A stretch of 64,000 bases of DNA from Rhizobium leguminosarum bv. viciae USDA 2370. Its GTDB lineage: Bacteria > Pseudomonadota > Alphaproteobacteria > Rhizobiales > Rhizobiaceae. The stretch lies in NCBI RefSeq assembly GCF_002008365.1, contig NZ_MRDL01000015.1, forward strand, positions 248,001 to 312,000. The letters run 5' to 3'. How positions within the stretch are numbered: position 1 is the first letter of the stretch; each line of letters begins with the position of its first letter. Shown piece by piece: positions 1 to 9,848 of the stretch. A program made the position numbers and the translations under genes. The notes beneath the pieces are model-generated. The model worked only from the letters and a program-made list of their open reading frames with translations, made no database searches and had not been told where the DNA came from.

Positions 1-2224
1 TCTTCGACGTCACCTGGAAGGAGATGCGGGTCGGGAAGTTTGCCTTGATCGTGCCGGTGATGACGTCGACCGACGGACGCTGTGTCGCCATGATCACGTG
101 AATGCCGGCGGCGCGCGCCATCTGCGCCAGACGCTGGACGGCGCCTTCGATATCCTTGCCGGCGACCATCATCAGGTCGGCCATCTCGTCGATGATCACG
201 ACGATATAGGGCATCGGCCGCAGATCGAATTCTTCGGTCTCGTACATCGCCTCGCCGGTATGGCGGTCGAAGCCGGTCTGCACCGTACGCGAGATCGCCT
301 CGCCCTTCGACAGCGCCTGCTCGACGCGGGTGTTGAAGCCATCGATGTTGCGCACGCCGATCTTCGACATCTTCTTGTAGCGCTCTTCCATCTCGCGAAC
401 GGTCCATTTGAGCGCGACGACGGCCTTTTTCGGATCGGTGACGACAGGCGAAAGCAAATGCGGGATACCGTCATAGACGGAGAGTTCGAGCATCTTCGGG
501 TCGATCATGATCAGCCGGCACTGTTCCGGCGTCATGCGGTAGAGCAGCGACAGGATCATCGTATTGATGGCGACAGACTTGCCGGAGCCGGTGGTGCCGG
601 CCACCAGCAGGTGTGGCATCTTGGCGAGATCGGCGATGACGGCTTCGCCGCCGATCGTCTTGCCGAGCGCCATGGCGAGCTTCGCCTTGCTGCCTTCGAA
701 ATCCCTGGAGGCGATGAGTTCACGCAGATAGACGGTCTCGCGCGTCTGGTTCGGCAATTCGATGCCGATCGCGTTGCGGCCGGGCACGACGGCAACACGG
801 GCGGCAATGGCGCTCATCGAGCGGGCGATATCGTCGGCAAGGCCGATGACGCGCGACGACTTGATGCCGGGCGCCGGCTCCAGTTCGTAGAGCGTGACGA
901 CGGGGCCTGGACGGACGTGGATGATCTCGCCCTTGACGCCGAAATCTTCCAGCACGCCTTCGAGCATGCGGGCATTTTGTTCCAGCGCATCGGCTGAAAG
1001 CGTGGAGTCGCGCACGACATTCTTCGGCTCGGCGAGCAGATGCATCGACGGAAGCTGGAAACCCTCGGGACGGATGAACGAGCCCTGCGCCTCCCGCTCG
1101 ATGCGGGCGCTGGGCTTCGGACGTGCGACCACCGGGACGACGCGCGGTTCCGGCTTGCCGGCCGCCTTTGCCGGCGCGCGGATCATCCAGTCGTCGTCAT
1201 CGTCGTCGGGCAGGATATCGGCCGGGCGCGGCGGCATGTCGCTATCAAAGGGCAGGTCGTCGTCATTGTCGTCGTCGTCATCGATCGACAGCGACGGCGC
1301 GGAAACGATGCGCCGCGGCGAAGCCGCCCTTGCTCCCATCGACGGTTCCATCGAGGGCTCCATGCGCTCGCCGCGGACGGTCTGCGCCTTGGCGCGAACG
1401 GGTTCGTTCAGCGTGCCGAACTCGTCATCGTTGAAATCATAAGGTGATTCGTAATCGCCCTGACGGCGCTTGCGCGGTCCCATGCCGAAGAGCCGGCGCA
1501 GCCGGCCCTGGCTCATGTACCAGGCATGCGTCACGGCCCCGCTGAAAGCGACCCAGCGGGACTCATCCTCGTCCTCGTCCTCGTCTCCGACGACGCGAGC
1601 CTTGCTACGCGTATCGACGTAATCTTCCTCGACCTCCTCGTCGGTGTCGCTGCGACCGACGAGGCCGGAGGCAAAGAGCATCATCCAGGCGGTCGGCGCG
1701 GCAAAGATGCAACCGACGATCATGGCGAAGGTGCCTGTCGGATAAGCGCCGACAAAGAGTGCCGGAAAACGCAGGATCATGTCGCCGACGACGCCGCCGA
1801 TGCCGTTCGGAATCGGCCAGGTGAGTGGCGGCGGAAAACAGCCGATGACGGCGGAAGAGAGTACCGAACCGGCAAACCAGGCGCCGATGCGGGCAGGAAT
1901 ACGGCTGAAGCGGCGGCCCGAGATCAGCGTCAGCGCCCAGGCAACGATCGGCAGCATCGAAACAACACTGGCAAGGCCGAGGAATTGCATGACGATATCG
2001 GCAAAAGCGGCACCGCTGTAACCGAGAATATTGGTCGGCAGATTGGCGGTGGCATAGGAATAGCTCGGATCCGCAACATTCCAAGTCGCCAGTGCCGCGA
2101 CGCAGAACGCCAGCAGCAGAAAGATTGCAAAGCCGATGAGCGCCTGGATCTGCCGCAGCATGAATGCCGAGAAGGAAAACCGATCCGGACGGCCATCCAT
2201 TGCCGGCGACGTGCTTCTTGCCAT
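1..2224 (-). CDS. ftsK: DNA translocase FtsK (3' end beyond window)
   Basis: FtsK/SpoIIIE motor that pumps chromosomal DNA through the division septum. The reading frame opens at the ATG complementary to 2222-2224 ([11 protein letters not shown]...) and runs off the window after about 741 codons. The first ~200 residues hold several hydrophobic segments, as in the FtsK membrane domain; an acidic, Pro/Arg-rich linker follows (run of Glu/Asp near 1560-1600). The ATPase domain shows Walker [10 protein letters not shown] (about 572-603) and Walker [14 protein letters not shown] (about 185-215), then [13 protein letters not shown]. The missing C-terminus should carry the end of the RecA-like fold and the gamma domain. 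Identification is firm. Confidence 0.95.
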   Translation of the reverse strand, partial: MARSTSPAMDGRPDRFSFSAFMLRQIQALIGFAIFLLLAFCVAALATWNVADPSYSYATANLPTNILGYSGAAFADIVMQFLGLASVVSMLPIVAWALTLISGRRFSRIPARIGAWFAGSVLSSAVIGCFPPPLTWPIPNGIGGVVGDMILRFPALFVGAYPTGTFAMIVGCIFAAPTAWMMLFASGLVGRSDTDEEVEEDYVDTRSKARVVGDEDEDEDESRWVAFSGAVTHAWYMSQGRLRRLFGMGPRKRRQGDYESPYDFNDDEFGTLNEPVRAKAQTVRGERMEPSMEPSMGARAASPRRIVSAPSLSIDDDDDNDDDLPFDSDMPPRPADILPDDDDDDWMIRAPAKAAGKPEPRVVPVVARPKPSARIEREAQGSFIRPEGFQLPSMHLLAEPKNVVRDSTLSADALEQNARMLEGVLEDFGVKGEIIHVRPGPVVTLYELEPAPGIKSSRVIGLADDIARSMSAIAARVAVVPGRNAIGIELPNQTRETVYLRELIASRDFEGSKAKLAMALGKTIGGEAVIADLAKMPHLLVAGTTGSGKSVAINTMILSLLYRMTPEQCRLIMIDPKMLELSVYDGIPHLLSPVVTDPKKAVVALKWTVREMEERYKKMSKIGVRNIDGFNTRVEQALSKGEAISRTVQTGFDRHTGEAMYETEEFDLRPMPYIVVIIDEMADLMMVAGKDIEGAVQRLAQMARAAGIHVIMATQRPSVDVITGTIKANFPTRISFQVTSK

Positions 2225-2366
2225 GTGTCTAACCCGTCCAATGCCTGAGGACATGCGAATCGCTAAAGCTTCGCCGTGCCAAAATGCGTCCGCTCTACCT
2301 AATCAGAGCCGGGTTAAAGCGATGTTAACCATGCATGCTAGGACGTGCATTCCGAACCGGGAAATG

Positions 2367-2396
2367 AAAAAAGCCCGAACCTTGGAAGGTCCGGGC
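2367..2396 (-). terminator. Rho-independent terminator of glnK-amtB
   Basis: An inverted repeat (GCCCGaACCTT / AAGGTCCGGGC) at 2373-2396 is followed, on the minus strand, by six T residues (2367-2372). It lies about 80 bases after the amtB stop and before the ftsK start, so it should end the glnK-amtB transcript. Confidence 0.8.
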
Positions 2397-2474
2397 CAAA
2401 TGCGGTCTATGGTTAGATAGGCCGCGACGGGCCGTGCAGCGGCGCCCTTCTGCCGGGCGCCGCAAACCCTGTGA

Positions 2475-3905
2475 TCAGGAAGAGTGATAGGCGGCTTCGC
2501 CGTGGGTCGAAAGGTCGAGACCTTCGCGTTCGGCTTCAACGGTTACACGCAGGCCGATGACAACGTCGACGATCTTGTAGAGGATCGCCGAGCCGATGCC
2601 CGACCACAGCAGCGTTGTCAGCACGCCCTTGGCCTGGGCCCAGACCTGGGTTGCCGTGCCGGCATAAGAGGCTGCGAAGTCGGCCGTGGAATAATCGACG
2701 ATGCCTGCACCGCCGAGCGCCGGGTTGACGAGGATACCGGTGCCGAGAGCGCCGATGATGCCGCCGACGCAATGGACGCCGAAGACATCGAGGCTGTCGT
2801 CGTAGTTGAACTTGTTCTTCACGACGTCGACGAAGAAGTAGCAGACCGGCGAGACGATGAGGCCGAGAACGATCGCGCCCATCGGGCCGGCAAAGCCTGC
2901 CGCCGGGGTGATGGCAACGAGACCGGCGACGGCGCCGGAAGCACCACCCAGCATGGAAGCCTTGCCGCGGGTGAGGGTTTCGACGATGCACCAGGACACA
3001 GCGGCGGCAGCCGTTGCGACGAAGGTGTTGATAAAGGCAAGCGAGGCGTAGGCATTGGCTTCGAGGTTGGAGCCGGCGTTGAAGCCGAACCAGCCGACCC
3101 AGAGCAGCGAGGCGCCGACCATGGTCAGCGTCATCGAGTGCGGAGCCATGATTTCCTTCTTATAGCCCGTGCGCTTGCCGAGCATGATGGCGCCGACGAG
3201 GCCCGCAATACCGGCATTGATATGAACGACCGTGCCGCCGGCGAAGTCGATTGCGCCATAGGAGAAGATCAGGCCGGCCGGCGAAGTGTAGGAGCTCGGA
3301 CCGCCCCAGAACCAGACCATGTGCGCCATCGGGAAGTAGATGAAGGTAACCCAGAGCACGACGAAGAGCATGACGGCCGAGAACTTGATGCGCTCGGCGA
3401 ATGCGCCGACGATCAGGCCGGGCGTGATGCAGGCGAAGGTCATCTGGAACACGATGAAGGTGTATTCCGGAATGGCGACGCCCTTCGAGAAGGTTTCGGC
3501 GAGCGACGACGTGTTGACGCCGGCCAGAAACGCCTTGGAGAAGCCGCCGACGAAGCTGTTCAGCGAGCCGCCGTCGGTGAAGGCGAGCGAATAGCCATAG
3601 GTCACCCAGATCAGCGCCACGACGGCCGTGATCATGAAGACCTGCATCAGCACCGAGAGCATGTTCTTGGCGCGGACGAGACCGCCGTAGAAAAGCGCAA
3701 GGCCGGGGATGGTCATCAGAAGGACGAGCGCCGAGGAGACGAGCATCCAGGTATTGTCACCCTTGTCCATGGTGAAAGCAGGAGCAGCAGCGGCGGTGGC
3801 CGCAGCTGGTGCAGCCTCCTGCGCGAAAGCGACGGCCGGCGCCAGAAGGGCGGCCGAAGCTGCGCAAAGCCGCGCAAAGGTGGAAGAAAACTTCGAAATT
3901 GACAT
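2475..3905 (-). CDS. amtB: Ammonium transporter AmtB
   Basis: Trimeric inner-membrane ammonium channel, 476 aa. A signal peptide (MSISKFSSTFARLCAASAALLAP...AFAQ) precedes eleven hydrophobic segments. The pore histidines are present in GTVVHINAG and FGVHCVGG, and the aromatic gate region FQMTFACITPG is intact. The start is supported by AAGGAGC eight bases upstream. The gene follows glnK by 27 bases, the usual arrangement in which GlnK plugs AmtB when nitrogen is plentiful. Co-transcribed with glnK, probably under NtrC/sigma-54. Confidence 0.96.
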   Translation of the reverse strand: MSISKFSSTFARLCAASAALLAPAVAFAQEAAPAAATAAAAPAFTMDKGDNTWMLVSSALVLLMTIPGLALFYGGLVRAKNMLSVLMQVFMITAVVALIWVTYGYSLAFTDGGSLNSFVGGFSKAFLAGVNTSSLAETFSKGVAIPEYTFIVFQMTFACITPGLIVGAFAERIKFSAVMLFVVLWVTFIYFPMAHMVWFWGGPSSYTSPAGLIFSYGAIDFAGGTVVHINAGIAGLVGAIMLGKRTGYKKEIMAPHSMTLTMVGASLLWVGWFGFNAGSNLEANAYASLAFINTFVATAAAAVSWCIVETLTRGKASMLGGASGAVAGLVAITPAAGFAGPMGAIVLGLIVSPVCYFFVDVVKNKFNYDDSLDVFGVHCVGGIIGALGTGILVNPALGGAGIVDYSTADFAASYAGTATQVWAQAKGVLTTLLWSGIGSAILYKIVDVVIGLRVTVEAEREGLDLSTHGEAAYHSS

Positions 3906-3932
3906 TGGATAAAGCTCCTTGATCTGCCGTTC

Positions 3933-4289
<357 letters not shown>

Positions 4290-4355
4290 TTATCCTCGGC
4301 GCGGAGCCGACTCTCCTTGCCGCTGACGTTCCTGAACAGCGACCGGCGATACACA

Positions 4356-4371
4356 TTCAAGGGGCGTGCCA
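4356..4371 (-). promoter_or_regulatory. Sigma-54-like promoter of glnK-amtB
   Basis: Read on the minus strand the sequence is TGGCACG-CCCC-TTGAA, close to the sigma-54 consensus TGGCACG-N4-TTGCW; only the -12 GC dinucleotide is changed to GA. It lies 85 bases before the glnK start. A second TTGGCAC (-24 only) occurs at 4421-4427. Nitrogen-dependent glnK-amtB expression is known in relatives; the site itself is inferred. Confidence 0.5.
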
Positions 4372-4493
4372 GATTCGAGGCAGATCGTAAGTTATTGAAA
4401 AGTAAAGGTTATAATAAAGAGTGCCAATAAACAGGCAAATGATCGGCCAATAAGCGCACAAATAACGCGCAAATTTACAAAGTTGCACAATTT

Positions 4494-5378
4494 TTATTCA
4501 TTTGCCTTTTTCCGAATCAGGCCTTCCTGCGCGACCGATGCGATTAGGCGGCCCGATCGCGTAAACAGGCTACCCCGGGTTAATCCTCTGGCACCTGAAG
4601 CCGACGGACTGTCCTGCGTATAAAGCAACCAGTCCTCGAGCTTGCAGGGTCGGTGGAACCACATGGAGTGATCGAGGCTCGCCACCTGCAGGCTCTGGTC
4701 GAAGATGGACGTTCCGTGCGCATAGAGCGACGTATCGAGCAGCGTCATGTCCGAAAGATAGGCAAGCACCGCCGCCTGATAGAGCCGGTCGTCGGGAACC
4801 GGGCCGGTGGCGCGCACCCAGACGTCCTGTTTGGGATCGAGCTTCCTGTCGGAAAAATAATGGGTCAGCGAGACGGGACGGATCTCGATCGGCCGCTCAC
4901 GTTGCCAGTATTTTCGGATCGCCTCCGGCGCATGCGCGAGATACTGTTCCTTGATCTGCTGCTCGCCGAGCAGCGCCTCCGGCATCTCGACCTCGGGCAT
5001 CTCAATCTGGTGCTCGAAGCCCGGCTCCTCCACCTGGAAGGAGGCCGACAGCGCGAAGATTGCCTTGCCGTGCTGGATGGCGACGACACGCCGCGTATTG
5101 AAGCTCGATCCGTCGCGAATGCGCTCCGCCTGATAGATGATCGGCACCGAGGGATCGCCGGGACGCATGAAATAAGCATGCAGCGAATGGACGAAACGTT
5201 CGCCCTCGATGGTGCGCTGCGCCGCCATCAGCGCCTGGCCGATCACCTGGCCGCCGAAGACCCGCTGCCAGCCGACCTTGGGACTGCGGCCGCGGAAGAT
5301 ATCGACCTCGATCGGCTCGAGGTCGAGCGTCGAAAGCAGCGTCTCCATCGCCGAAGGCCCGGTCGTCTCGCCTGTCAT
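4494..5378 (-). CDS. tesB: Acyl-CoA thioesterase II
   Basis: 294-residue TesB-family double hot-dog enzyme that hydrolyses medium and long-chain acyl-CoA. The N-terminal half has GWQRVFGGQVIGQALMAA and RFVHSLHAYFMRPGD. The second hot-dog domain has the catalytic aspartate in YLSDMTLLDT and the typical ending SPSASGARGLTRG followed by ASVAQEGLIR. Full length for the family. It diverges from the UbiH-type gene with an 83-base spacer, so the two may share a regulatory region. Confidence 0.92.
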   Translation of the reverse strand: MTGETTGPSAMETLLSTLDLEPIEVDIFRGRSPKVGWQRVFGGQVIGQALMAAQRTIEGERFVHSLHAYFMRPGDPSVPIIYQAERIRDGSSFNTRRVVAIQHGKAIFALSASFQVEEPGFEHQIEMPEVEMPEALLGEQQIKEQYLAHAPEAIRKYWQRERPIEIRPVSLTHYFSDRKLDPKQDVWVRATGPVPDDRLYQAAVLAYLSDMTLLDTSLYAHGTSIFDQSLQVASLDHSMWFHRPCKLEDWLLYTQDSPSASGARGLTRGSLFTRSGRLIASVAQEGLIRKKANE

Positions 5379-5461
5379 TTCTATGTCTCCCAGCGGTAGG
5401 AAGTGAAGTTGCGATGATCTATATAGATCACATCTGAGGCATAAGGTACGGGAGCGGCGCG

Positions 5462-6676
5462 ATGCTGGACATGCTGGTTGTGGGCGGGGGTTATGTCGGC
5501 CTTTCCGCCGCTGTCGCGGTCAAACAGGCGGCACCCCATCTGAATGTCGCCGTCGTCGAGGCCGCCCCCGAACATGTCTGGAAAAACGATACGCGCGCTT
5601 CCGCCATCATCGCGGCGGCGGCGAAGATGCTCGAGGTCTTCGGCATCTGGAACGAGATTGAACCGAAAGCCCAGCCGATCACCAAAATGATCGTCACCGA
5701 CTCCAAGACCTCCGATCCGGTGCGTCCGGTTTTTCTGACCTTCGACGGCGAAGTGACTGAAGGCCGGCCCTTCGCCCACATGATCCCGAATGTCACGATG
5801 GTGGCAGCACTGCGCGGCGCCTGCGAACGGCTCGGCATCGACATCCGCCACGGGCTCGGCGCCACGGAGCTGAAGACCCACGACACCCATGTCACCGTCA
5901 CGCTTTCGGACGGCAGCGCGCTGGAAACCCGGCTGCTGGTTGCCTGCGACGGCGTGCGCTCGAAACTGCGCGATCTCGCCGGCATCAGGACCGTCACCTG
6001 GGACTACGGCCAGTCCGGCATCATTGCAACAGTCGAACACGAGCGGCCGCATGACGGATGCGCCGAGGAACATTTCCTGCCGGCCGGCCCCTTCGCCATC
6101 CTGCCGCTCAAGAACAACCGCTCCTCGCTCGTCTGGACGGAGCGGACGCCGGATGCCAACCGTCTGGTTGCCGCCGACGACTTGATCTTCGAGGAAGAGC
6201 TCGAACGCCGCTTCGGCCACAAGCTTGGGAGCCTGAAAGTCATCGGCGACAAGCGCGCCTTCCCGCTTGGCCTGACGCTGGCGCGCTCCTTCGTCGCGCC
6301 GCGTTTCGCGCTGGCCGGCGACGCCGCCCACGGCATTCACCCGATTTCCGGTCAGGGCCTCAATCTCGGCTTCAAGGATGTGGCGGCACTTGCCGAAACC
6401 ATCGTGGACGCCGATCGCCTCGGCCTCGATATCGGCTCGATCAATATCCTCGAGCGCTACCAGACCTGGCGGCGCTTCGACACTTTCCGCATGGGGGTGA
6501 CGACCGACGTGCTGAACCGGCTCTTCTCCAACGATGCGACGCCGGTCCGCATCGCCCGCGACGTCGGCCTCGGCATCGTCGACCGGCTGCCGCGCCTCAA
6601 ATCCTTCTTCATCGGCCAGGCGGCCGGAACGACGGCAAAGGACAATCCGCGCCTGCTTGCCGGAGAGACGATTTAA
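5462..6676 (+). CDS. ubiH: UbiH/UbiF/COQ6-family FAD-dependent ubiquinone hydroxylase
   Basis: 404-residue flavin monooxygenase. It starts with the Rossmann motif VVGGGYVGLSAA, has the mid-protein LLVACDGVRSKLR (DG motif) and the FAD-binding GDAAHGIHPISGQGLNLGF typical of ubiquinone-ring hydroxylases. The start is backed by GGGAG seven bases upstream. UbiH, UbiF, UbiI and alphaproteobacterial UbiL are hard to separate by eye, so the ring position hydroxylated is not certain. Confidence 0.85.
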   Translation: MLDMLVVGGGYVGLSAAVAVKQAAPHLNVAVVEAAPEHVWKNDTRASAIIAAAAKMLEVFGIWNEIEPKAQPITKMIVTDSKTSDPVRPVFLTFDGEVTEGRPFAHMIPNVTMVAALRGACERLGIDIRHGLGATELKTHDTHVTVTLSDGSALETRLLVACDGVRSKLRDLAGIRTVTWDYGQSGIIATVEHERPHDGCAEEHFLPAGPFAILPLKNNRSSLVWTERTPDANRLVAADDLIFEEELERRFGHKLGSLKVIGDKRAFPLGLTLARSFVAPRFALAGDAAHGIHPISGQGLNLGFKDVAALAETIVDADRLGLDIGSINILERYQTWRRFDTFRMGVTTDVLNRLFSNDATPVRIARDVGLGIVDRLPRLKSFFIGQAAGTTAKDNPRLLAGETI

Positions 6677-6711
6677 TCTTTGTTTTTACGCAATTCCCTG
6701 GAATTGCTTTA
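6677..6711. repeat. Minimal palindromic repeat, family B (internally deleted)
   Basis: TTTGTTTTTACGCAATTCC joined directly to GGAATTGCTTTAG. These are the two outer ends of the longer family B elements seen at 7771, 41686 and 43253, with the centre missing. GCAATTCC-CT-GGAATTGC is a perfect palindrome. It sits between two convergent genes, may act as a terminator, and its right edge supplies the stop codon of the UPF0434 gene. Confidence 0.7.
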
Positions 6712-6897
6712 GTCGTCGAGGCGGCGGGCCTCGGACACCAGCATGATCGGAATGCCGTCGCGGATCGGATAGGCAAGTCGTGCCTTTTCCGAGACAAGCT
6801 CATTCTGCTCGCGATCATAGGAAAGCCGGCCCTTGGAGAGCGGGCAGACCAGGAGATCGAGCAGCTTTGGATCGACGCGGCTGAGTTTTTCATCCAT
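6709..6897 (-). CDS. UPF0434/Trm112-like small protein (YcaR family)
   Basis: 62 aa. [14 protein letters not shown] and [12 protein letters not shown] match the UPF0434 pattern: a Trm112-type zinc-ribbon-like fold that keeps only one Cys here. Family members are small accessory proteins of uncertain role; Trm112 itself activates methyltransferases. The stop codon TAA comes from the CTTTAG edge of the adjacent repeat. It follows the LON-domain gene by nine bases, so the two are probably co-transcribed. Confidence 0.88.
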   Translation of the reverse strand: MDEKLSRVDPKLLDLLVCPLSKGRLSYDREQNELVSEKARLAYPIRDGIPIMLVSEARRLDD

Positions 6898-6906
6898 GGC
6901 TGAAGT

Positions 6907-7578
6907 CTACTGCAGAACCGTGTCGGAGTCACCGAAGACGCGCGCCAGCACGATTTCAGTAATGGCGATCAGCGTCTCGGCCCGCGTCTTCAGGTCCGGC
7001 GCCTCCAGCAGCGCTTGTTTTTCTGCCGGCCCGAAGGGCGACATCATCGCCAGCGAATTGACGAGCGTCAGATTGCTCGCCCGCTCGACGCTCTCCCAGT
7101 CGGCCTCGAGCTTGTTGGCATCGAGATAGGCCTTGAAGGCGGTCAGAAGTGCTGCCCGGTCGACCGCCTCCTCCTCGTTCGCAGCCGAGAGGTCGGCGAT
7201 GAACGGGGCGATACGGAAGATGCGGAAGGGATCGCTGGTCGTTTTCTCCTCCAGCAGCCGGAAGCGGCAGACGCCGGTCAGCGATACGATATAGCGCCCG
7301 TCGCCGGTCTCCGCGAAGGAGGTGATGCGGCCGAGGCAGCCGACAGCGGCAAGGTTGGGCTCGCCGCCCTTGTCCTCATGTTCGCCAAGCGCCGGCTGCA
7401 CCATGCCGATCAGCCGGTTTCCGGTCAGTGCTGCATCCAGCATCGCCAGATAGCGCGGCTCGAAAATGTTGAGGGGAAGCTGCCCGGCCGGCAGGAGGAG
7501 GGCGCCGGTCAGGGGGAAGACAGCGATCGCATCAGGCAGATCGCCCGGCTTCAGGTATCTGGCATTCCCGACTTGCAT
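6907..7578 (-). CDS. LON substrate-binding domain protein
   Basis: Stand-alone ATP-dependent-protease-La N-terminal (LON) domain without the AAA or protease parts. AVFPLTGALLLPAGQLPLNIFEPRYLAML is the family signature (quoted here only by its start, AVFPLTGALLLPAG, and its end, FEPRYLAML); GCLGRI follows. A longer frame opens at 7608, but the ATG at 7578 (MQVGNARYLKP) matches the usual start of rhizobial homologues and has GGGACGG upstream. Role unknown, possibly substrate binding in protein quality control, which fits the YbbN neighbour. Confidence 0.85.
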   Translation of the reverse strand: MQVGNARYLKPGDLPDAIAVFPLTGALLLPAGQLPLNIFEPRYLAMLDAALTGNRLIGMVQPALGEHEDKGGEPNLAAVGCLGRITSFAETGDGRYIVSLTGVCRFRLLEEKTTSDPFRIFRIAPFIADLSAANEEEAVDRAALLTAFKAYLDANKLEADWESVERASNLTLVNSLAMMSPFGPAEKQALLEAPDLKTRAETLIAITEIVLARVFGDSDTVLQ

Positions 7579-7770
7579 GAAACCGTCCCGCATTCTTGTA
7601 ACGGGCATGCCCGTTCTGACGAGAATGTGGTGCCCTCGTCCGAAAACGCAAGGGCAGATGCTCGAAACTTAACGCATACCCTGAAAATCAGGATCGATGT
7701 TCGAGTAGGATTATACGTGGATTGAATGCGATAGCGCGCGGTTAGCGCGTCCTGTTGGACGCGCGGAGCC

Positions 7771-7871
7771 GGGAGCAATTCCGGGAAAAGTGCGAAGCGG
7801 TTTTCCCGGAATTGCGTGAAAACAAAAGGCTAGAGCGGTGCTGCGCTTCCAGGAAAGCTGGATCGCTTTAC
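7771..7871 (+). repeat. Intergenic palindromic repeat, family B
   Basis: Begins GAGCAATTCCGGGAAAAG and runs through GTGCGAAGCGGTTTTCCC, GGAATTGCGTGAAAACAAAA and a second stem (GAGCGG...CGCTTTA). Same layout as the copies at 41686 and 43253. Its right edge CGCTTTA contains the TAA stop (read on the minus strand) of the YbbN gene. The rest of 7579-7770 shows no gene. Confidence 0.75.
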
Positions 7872-8842
7872 GAGAACAGCATGGCTGAAAGCTTGCGGCG
7901 CGCTGCAACCGTCGCCGGATCCTTGAAGCCCCAGACTTCAAAGAATTGAAGCAATTGGCGGCGGGCGCCATCATCGTCGAAGGCACGGTCCTTGCGCATG
8001 ATCAGAAGCAGATGGTCGGCCGCTTCGTCGCGCCGGCCTTCGACATTGCGAATCTTGGCGAGCTTCAGACGCGACTCGTGGTCATCGGGATTGGCAGCCA
8101 GCTCGCGCTCAAGCGCAACGGGATCGCCGAGCTTGCGGGCCTCTTCGATCTGCTCGAGCTTCATCAGCACGGCCTGGATGCCGGCGTCTTTCGCCAGCTC
8201 TTCCGGCAATTCCGTCAGGATTTCGCGCGCCCGTTGATGCTGGTTTGCGGCGATCATGCATTCGGCCATTCCGGCAAGCGCCTTGGCATTCTCGGGGTCG
8301 GCCTGCATGACGGCGCCATAGAGCTGAGCAGCCTCGTTGATATTCCCGGCAGCAAACAGTTCCGCCGCTTCCGCAAGCACGGCTTCGATTTCCGCCGCCT
8401 CGTCGGCGCCGGCCGGACCGGCGATCCGGTCGATGAACTGCAGGATCTGGCTTTCCGGCACCGCGCCCATGAAGCCGTCGGCGGGGCGGCCGTTGACGAA
8501 GGCGATGACAGCAGGGATCGACTGGATGCCGAGCTGGCCGGCGATCGAGGGATGATCGTCGATGTTCATCTTGACCAGCCGGACGCGGCCCTTGGCTTCG
8601 TTGACCACTTTCTCCAAGACCGGCGTCAGCTGTTTGCACGGACCGCACCAGGGTGCCCAGAAATCGACCAGCACCGGCTGCTTGCGCGATTCCTCGATCA
8701 CATCCTTGCCGAAATTCGCGGTCGTCGTATCCGCGATGTAGCTGCCGGCAGCAGCCGCGGGTTCCGGTGCCCCGCCGAAGCTTGTCGTCGCCGTCATCTG
8801 ATTTCCGAAGGAACCGCTATAGGGGTTGTCGCTGCCGCTCAT
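7868..8842 (-). CDS. Thioredoxin-domain chaperedoxin (CnoX/YbbN family)
   Basis: 324 aa. A thioredoxin domain (about residues 40-145) with the active-site motif WAPWCGPCK and the cis-proline loop QSIPAV is followed by a TPR-like helical half (about 155-324). This matches CnoX/YbbN proteins, which protect unfolding or oxidised proteins and hand them to chaperones. Unlike E. coli CnoX, which has SXXC, this one keeps a full CGPC and may be redox active. GGGAG sits six bases before the ATG. The stop codon lies inside the adjacent repeat. Confidence 0.88.
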   Translation of the reverse strand: MSGSDNPYSGSFGNQMTATTSFGGAPEPAAAAGSYIADTTTANFGKDVIEESRKQPVLVDFWAPWCGPCKQLTPVLEKVVNEAKGRVRLVKMNIDDHPSIAGQLGIQSIPAVIAFVNGRPADGFMGAVPESQILQFIDRIAGPAGADEAAEIEAVLAEAAELFAAGNINEAAQLYGAVMQADPENAKALAGMAECMIAANQHQRAREILTELPEELAKDAGIQAVLMKLEQIEEARKLGDPVALERELAANPDDHESRLKLAKIRNVEGRRDEAADHLLLIMRKDRAFDDDGARRQLLQFFEVWGFKDPATVAARRKLSAMLFS

Positions 8843-8880
8843 AGGTATCTCCCGCCGCGCCGATCCTTCCGGCGTCTTTG

Positions 8881-8992
8881 CTAAAGCATCTCGCGCAAAA
8901 CTGTGGTGCGGTTTTGCGATAAAGACATGCGCAAAACCAAAGACTAAAGCGCGGCAAGCGAATCTAAAAGATCGCCACGCGCTTTAGCGCTA
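8881..8992 (+). repeat. Intergenic palindromic repeat, family A
   Basis: CTAAAGCATCTCGCGCAAAA...GTGCGGTTTTGCGATAAAGACATGC forms one stem; GCGAATCTAAAAGATCGC and the CTAAAGCGC...GCGCTTTAG ends form a second. It fills the gap between ybbN and the tRNA deacylase gene. Same family as the copies at 23909, 34731, 43155, 46703, 60475 and 62689. Confidence 0.75.
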
Positions 8993-9002
8993 AAATCGTA
9001 TG

Positions 9003-9524
9003 TCAGGACGTCACTTTCAAGACAAGTGGCTTATGTCCCGTCGCTTCCATGAAACGGATGAGGTCGCTGCTCGCAATCGAGGTCGTCGCATCATTGGATA
9101 GCGGATGGCAGTTGACGATCTCCTCGCGCATCAGCTCGGCATCGAGCACGAAGGTGACATTCTCCGCAGTATCGTTGATCGCGCCGAACGCCGTGACCGA
9201 ACCCGGAGGCACGCCGAGATACTCCATCAGCTTCTCCGGTCTGCCGAAAGAGACCCGGCCGGACCCGCCGATGGCATTATGCACCTGCTTGAGATCGACG
9301 GCAGCATTTTCCTCCACCGTCAGCAGAAAATACTTGTCCTTCTTGTCCTTGACGAAGAGATTCTTGGTGTGGCCGCCGGGGATCTCGTCGCGCAGGGCCA
9401 CCGATTCGGCCACAGTGAAGACCGGCGCATGGTCCACCGTCTTATGGGCGATGCCGAGCCCGTCGAGAAAGGCAAACAATTCTTCTCTGGTCTTGGGGGC
9501 ATTTTCGGACATGGGGCAATCCAT
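9003..9524 (-). CDS. ProXp-ala/PrdX-type prolyl-tRNA deacylase (YbaK domain)
   Basis: 173-residue stand-alone INS/YbaK editing domain. Family members hydrolyse mischarged aminoacyl-tRNA, here most likely Ala-tRNA(Pro), because alphaproteobacterial ProRS often lacks the editing insert. Visible motifs: TVDHAPVFTVAES, GGHTKNLFVKDKK with the conserved lysine, GSGRVSFGRPEKL, GVPPGSVTAFG and the C-terminal NCHPLSNDATTSI. An alternative start is Met5 (MSENAPKTREELF); neither start has a strong ribosome site. Confidence 0.88.
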   Translation of the reverse strand: MDCPMSENAPKTREELFAFLDGLGIAHKTVDHAPVFTVAESVALRDEIPGGHTKNLFVKDKKDKYFLLTVEENAAVDLKQVHNAIGGSGRVSFGRPEKLMEYLGVPPGSVTAFGAINDTAENVTFVLDAELMREEIVNCHPLSNDATTSIASSDLIRFMEATGHKPLVLKVTS

Positions 9525-9677
9525 TGGACGGGAAGGGAAAAAAGCGAGGCGTCCTGATTAAGTCCGTCCACATCGTTTGGCAATCTTTGCGACCGACGCT
9601 TTGCCCCGCATTTGCGGCCTTTCCGCCCGAGCTCTGCGAACACCAGAATTTTTCTTCGCCTCACCGTCATTTCCCTG

Positions 9678-9706
9678 TTGCATTTGAAAACCCGTTAGGC
9701 CATATA
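9678..9706 (+). promoter_or_regulatory. Promoter-like element of tRNA-Gly
   Basis: TTGCAT and CATATA are separated by 17 bases, about 60 bases before the tRNA. No other gene is visible in 9525-9768. Confidence 0.45.
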
Positions 9707-9768
9707 GCGCCGGTCGCCGCGAGGCGGCGCCCACGGTCCAACAACTACCCCGGACCGATGCGGATTGA

Positions 9769-9843
9769 GCGGGTGTAGCTCAGGGGTAGAGCACAACCTT
9801 GCCAAGGTTGGGGTCGAGGGTTCGAATCCCTTCGCCCGCTCCA
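9769..9843 (+). tRNA. tRNA-Gly (GCC)
   Basis: 75 bases including encoded CCA. Acceptor stem GCGGGTG / CGCCCGC, D arm GCTCAGGGGTAGAGC, anticodon stem-loop CAACC-TTGCCAA-GGTTG with anticodon GCC at 9801-9803, T arm GAGGGTTCGAATCCCTT, discriminator T. The cloverleaf is complete. Remnants of a transposase begin six bases after its 3' end. Confidence 0.97.
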
Positions 9844-9848
9844 GTTTC

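Noticed and set aside
98..997. 299-codon plus-strand open frame
   Set aside because: Antisense to ftsK, whose Walker motifs are clear; high-GC DNA keeps the opposite strand open.
2484..3902. 472-codon plus-strand frame opposite amtB
   Set aside because: Low-complexity Asp/Arg/His-rich translation with no family features; amtB on the other strand is unmistakable.
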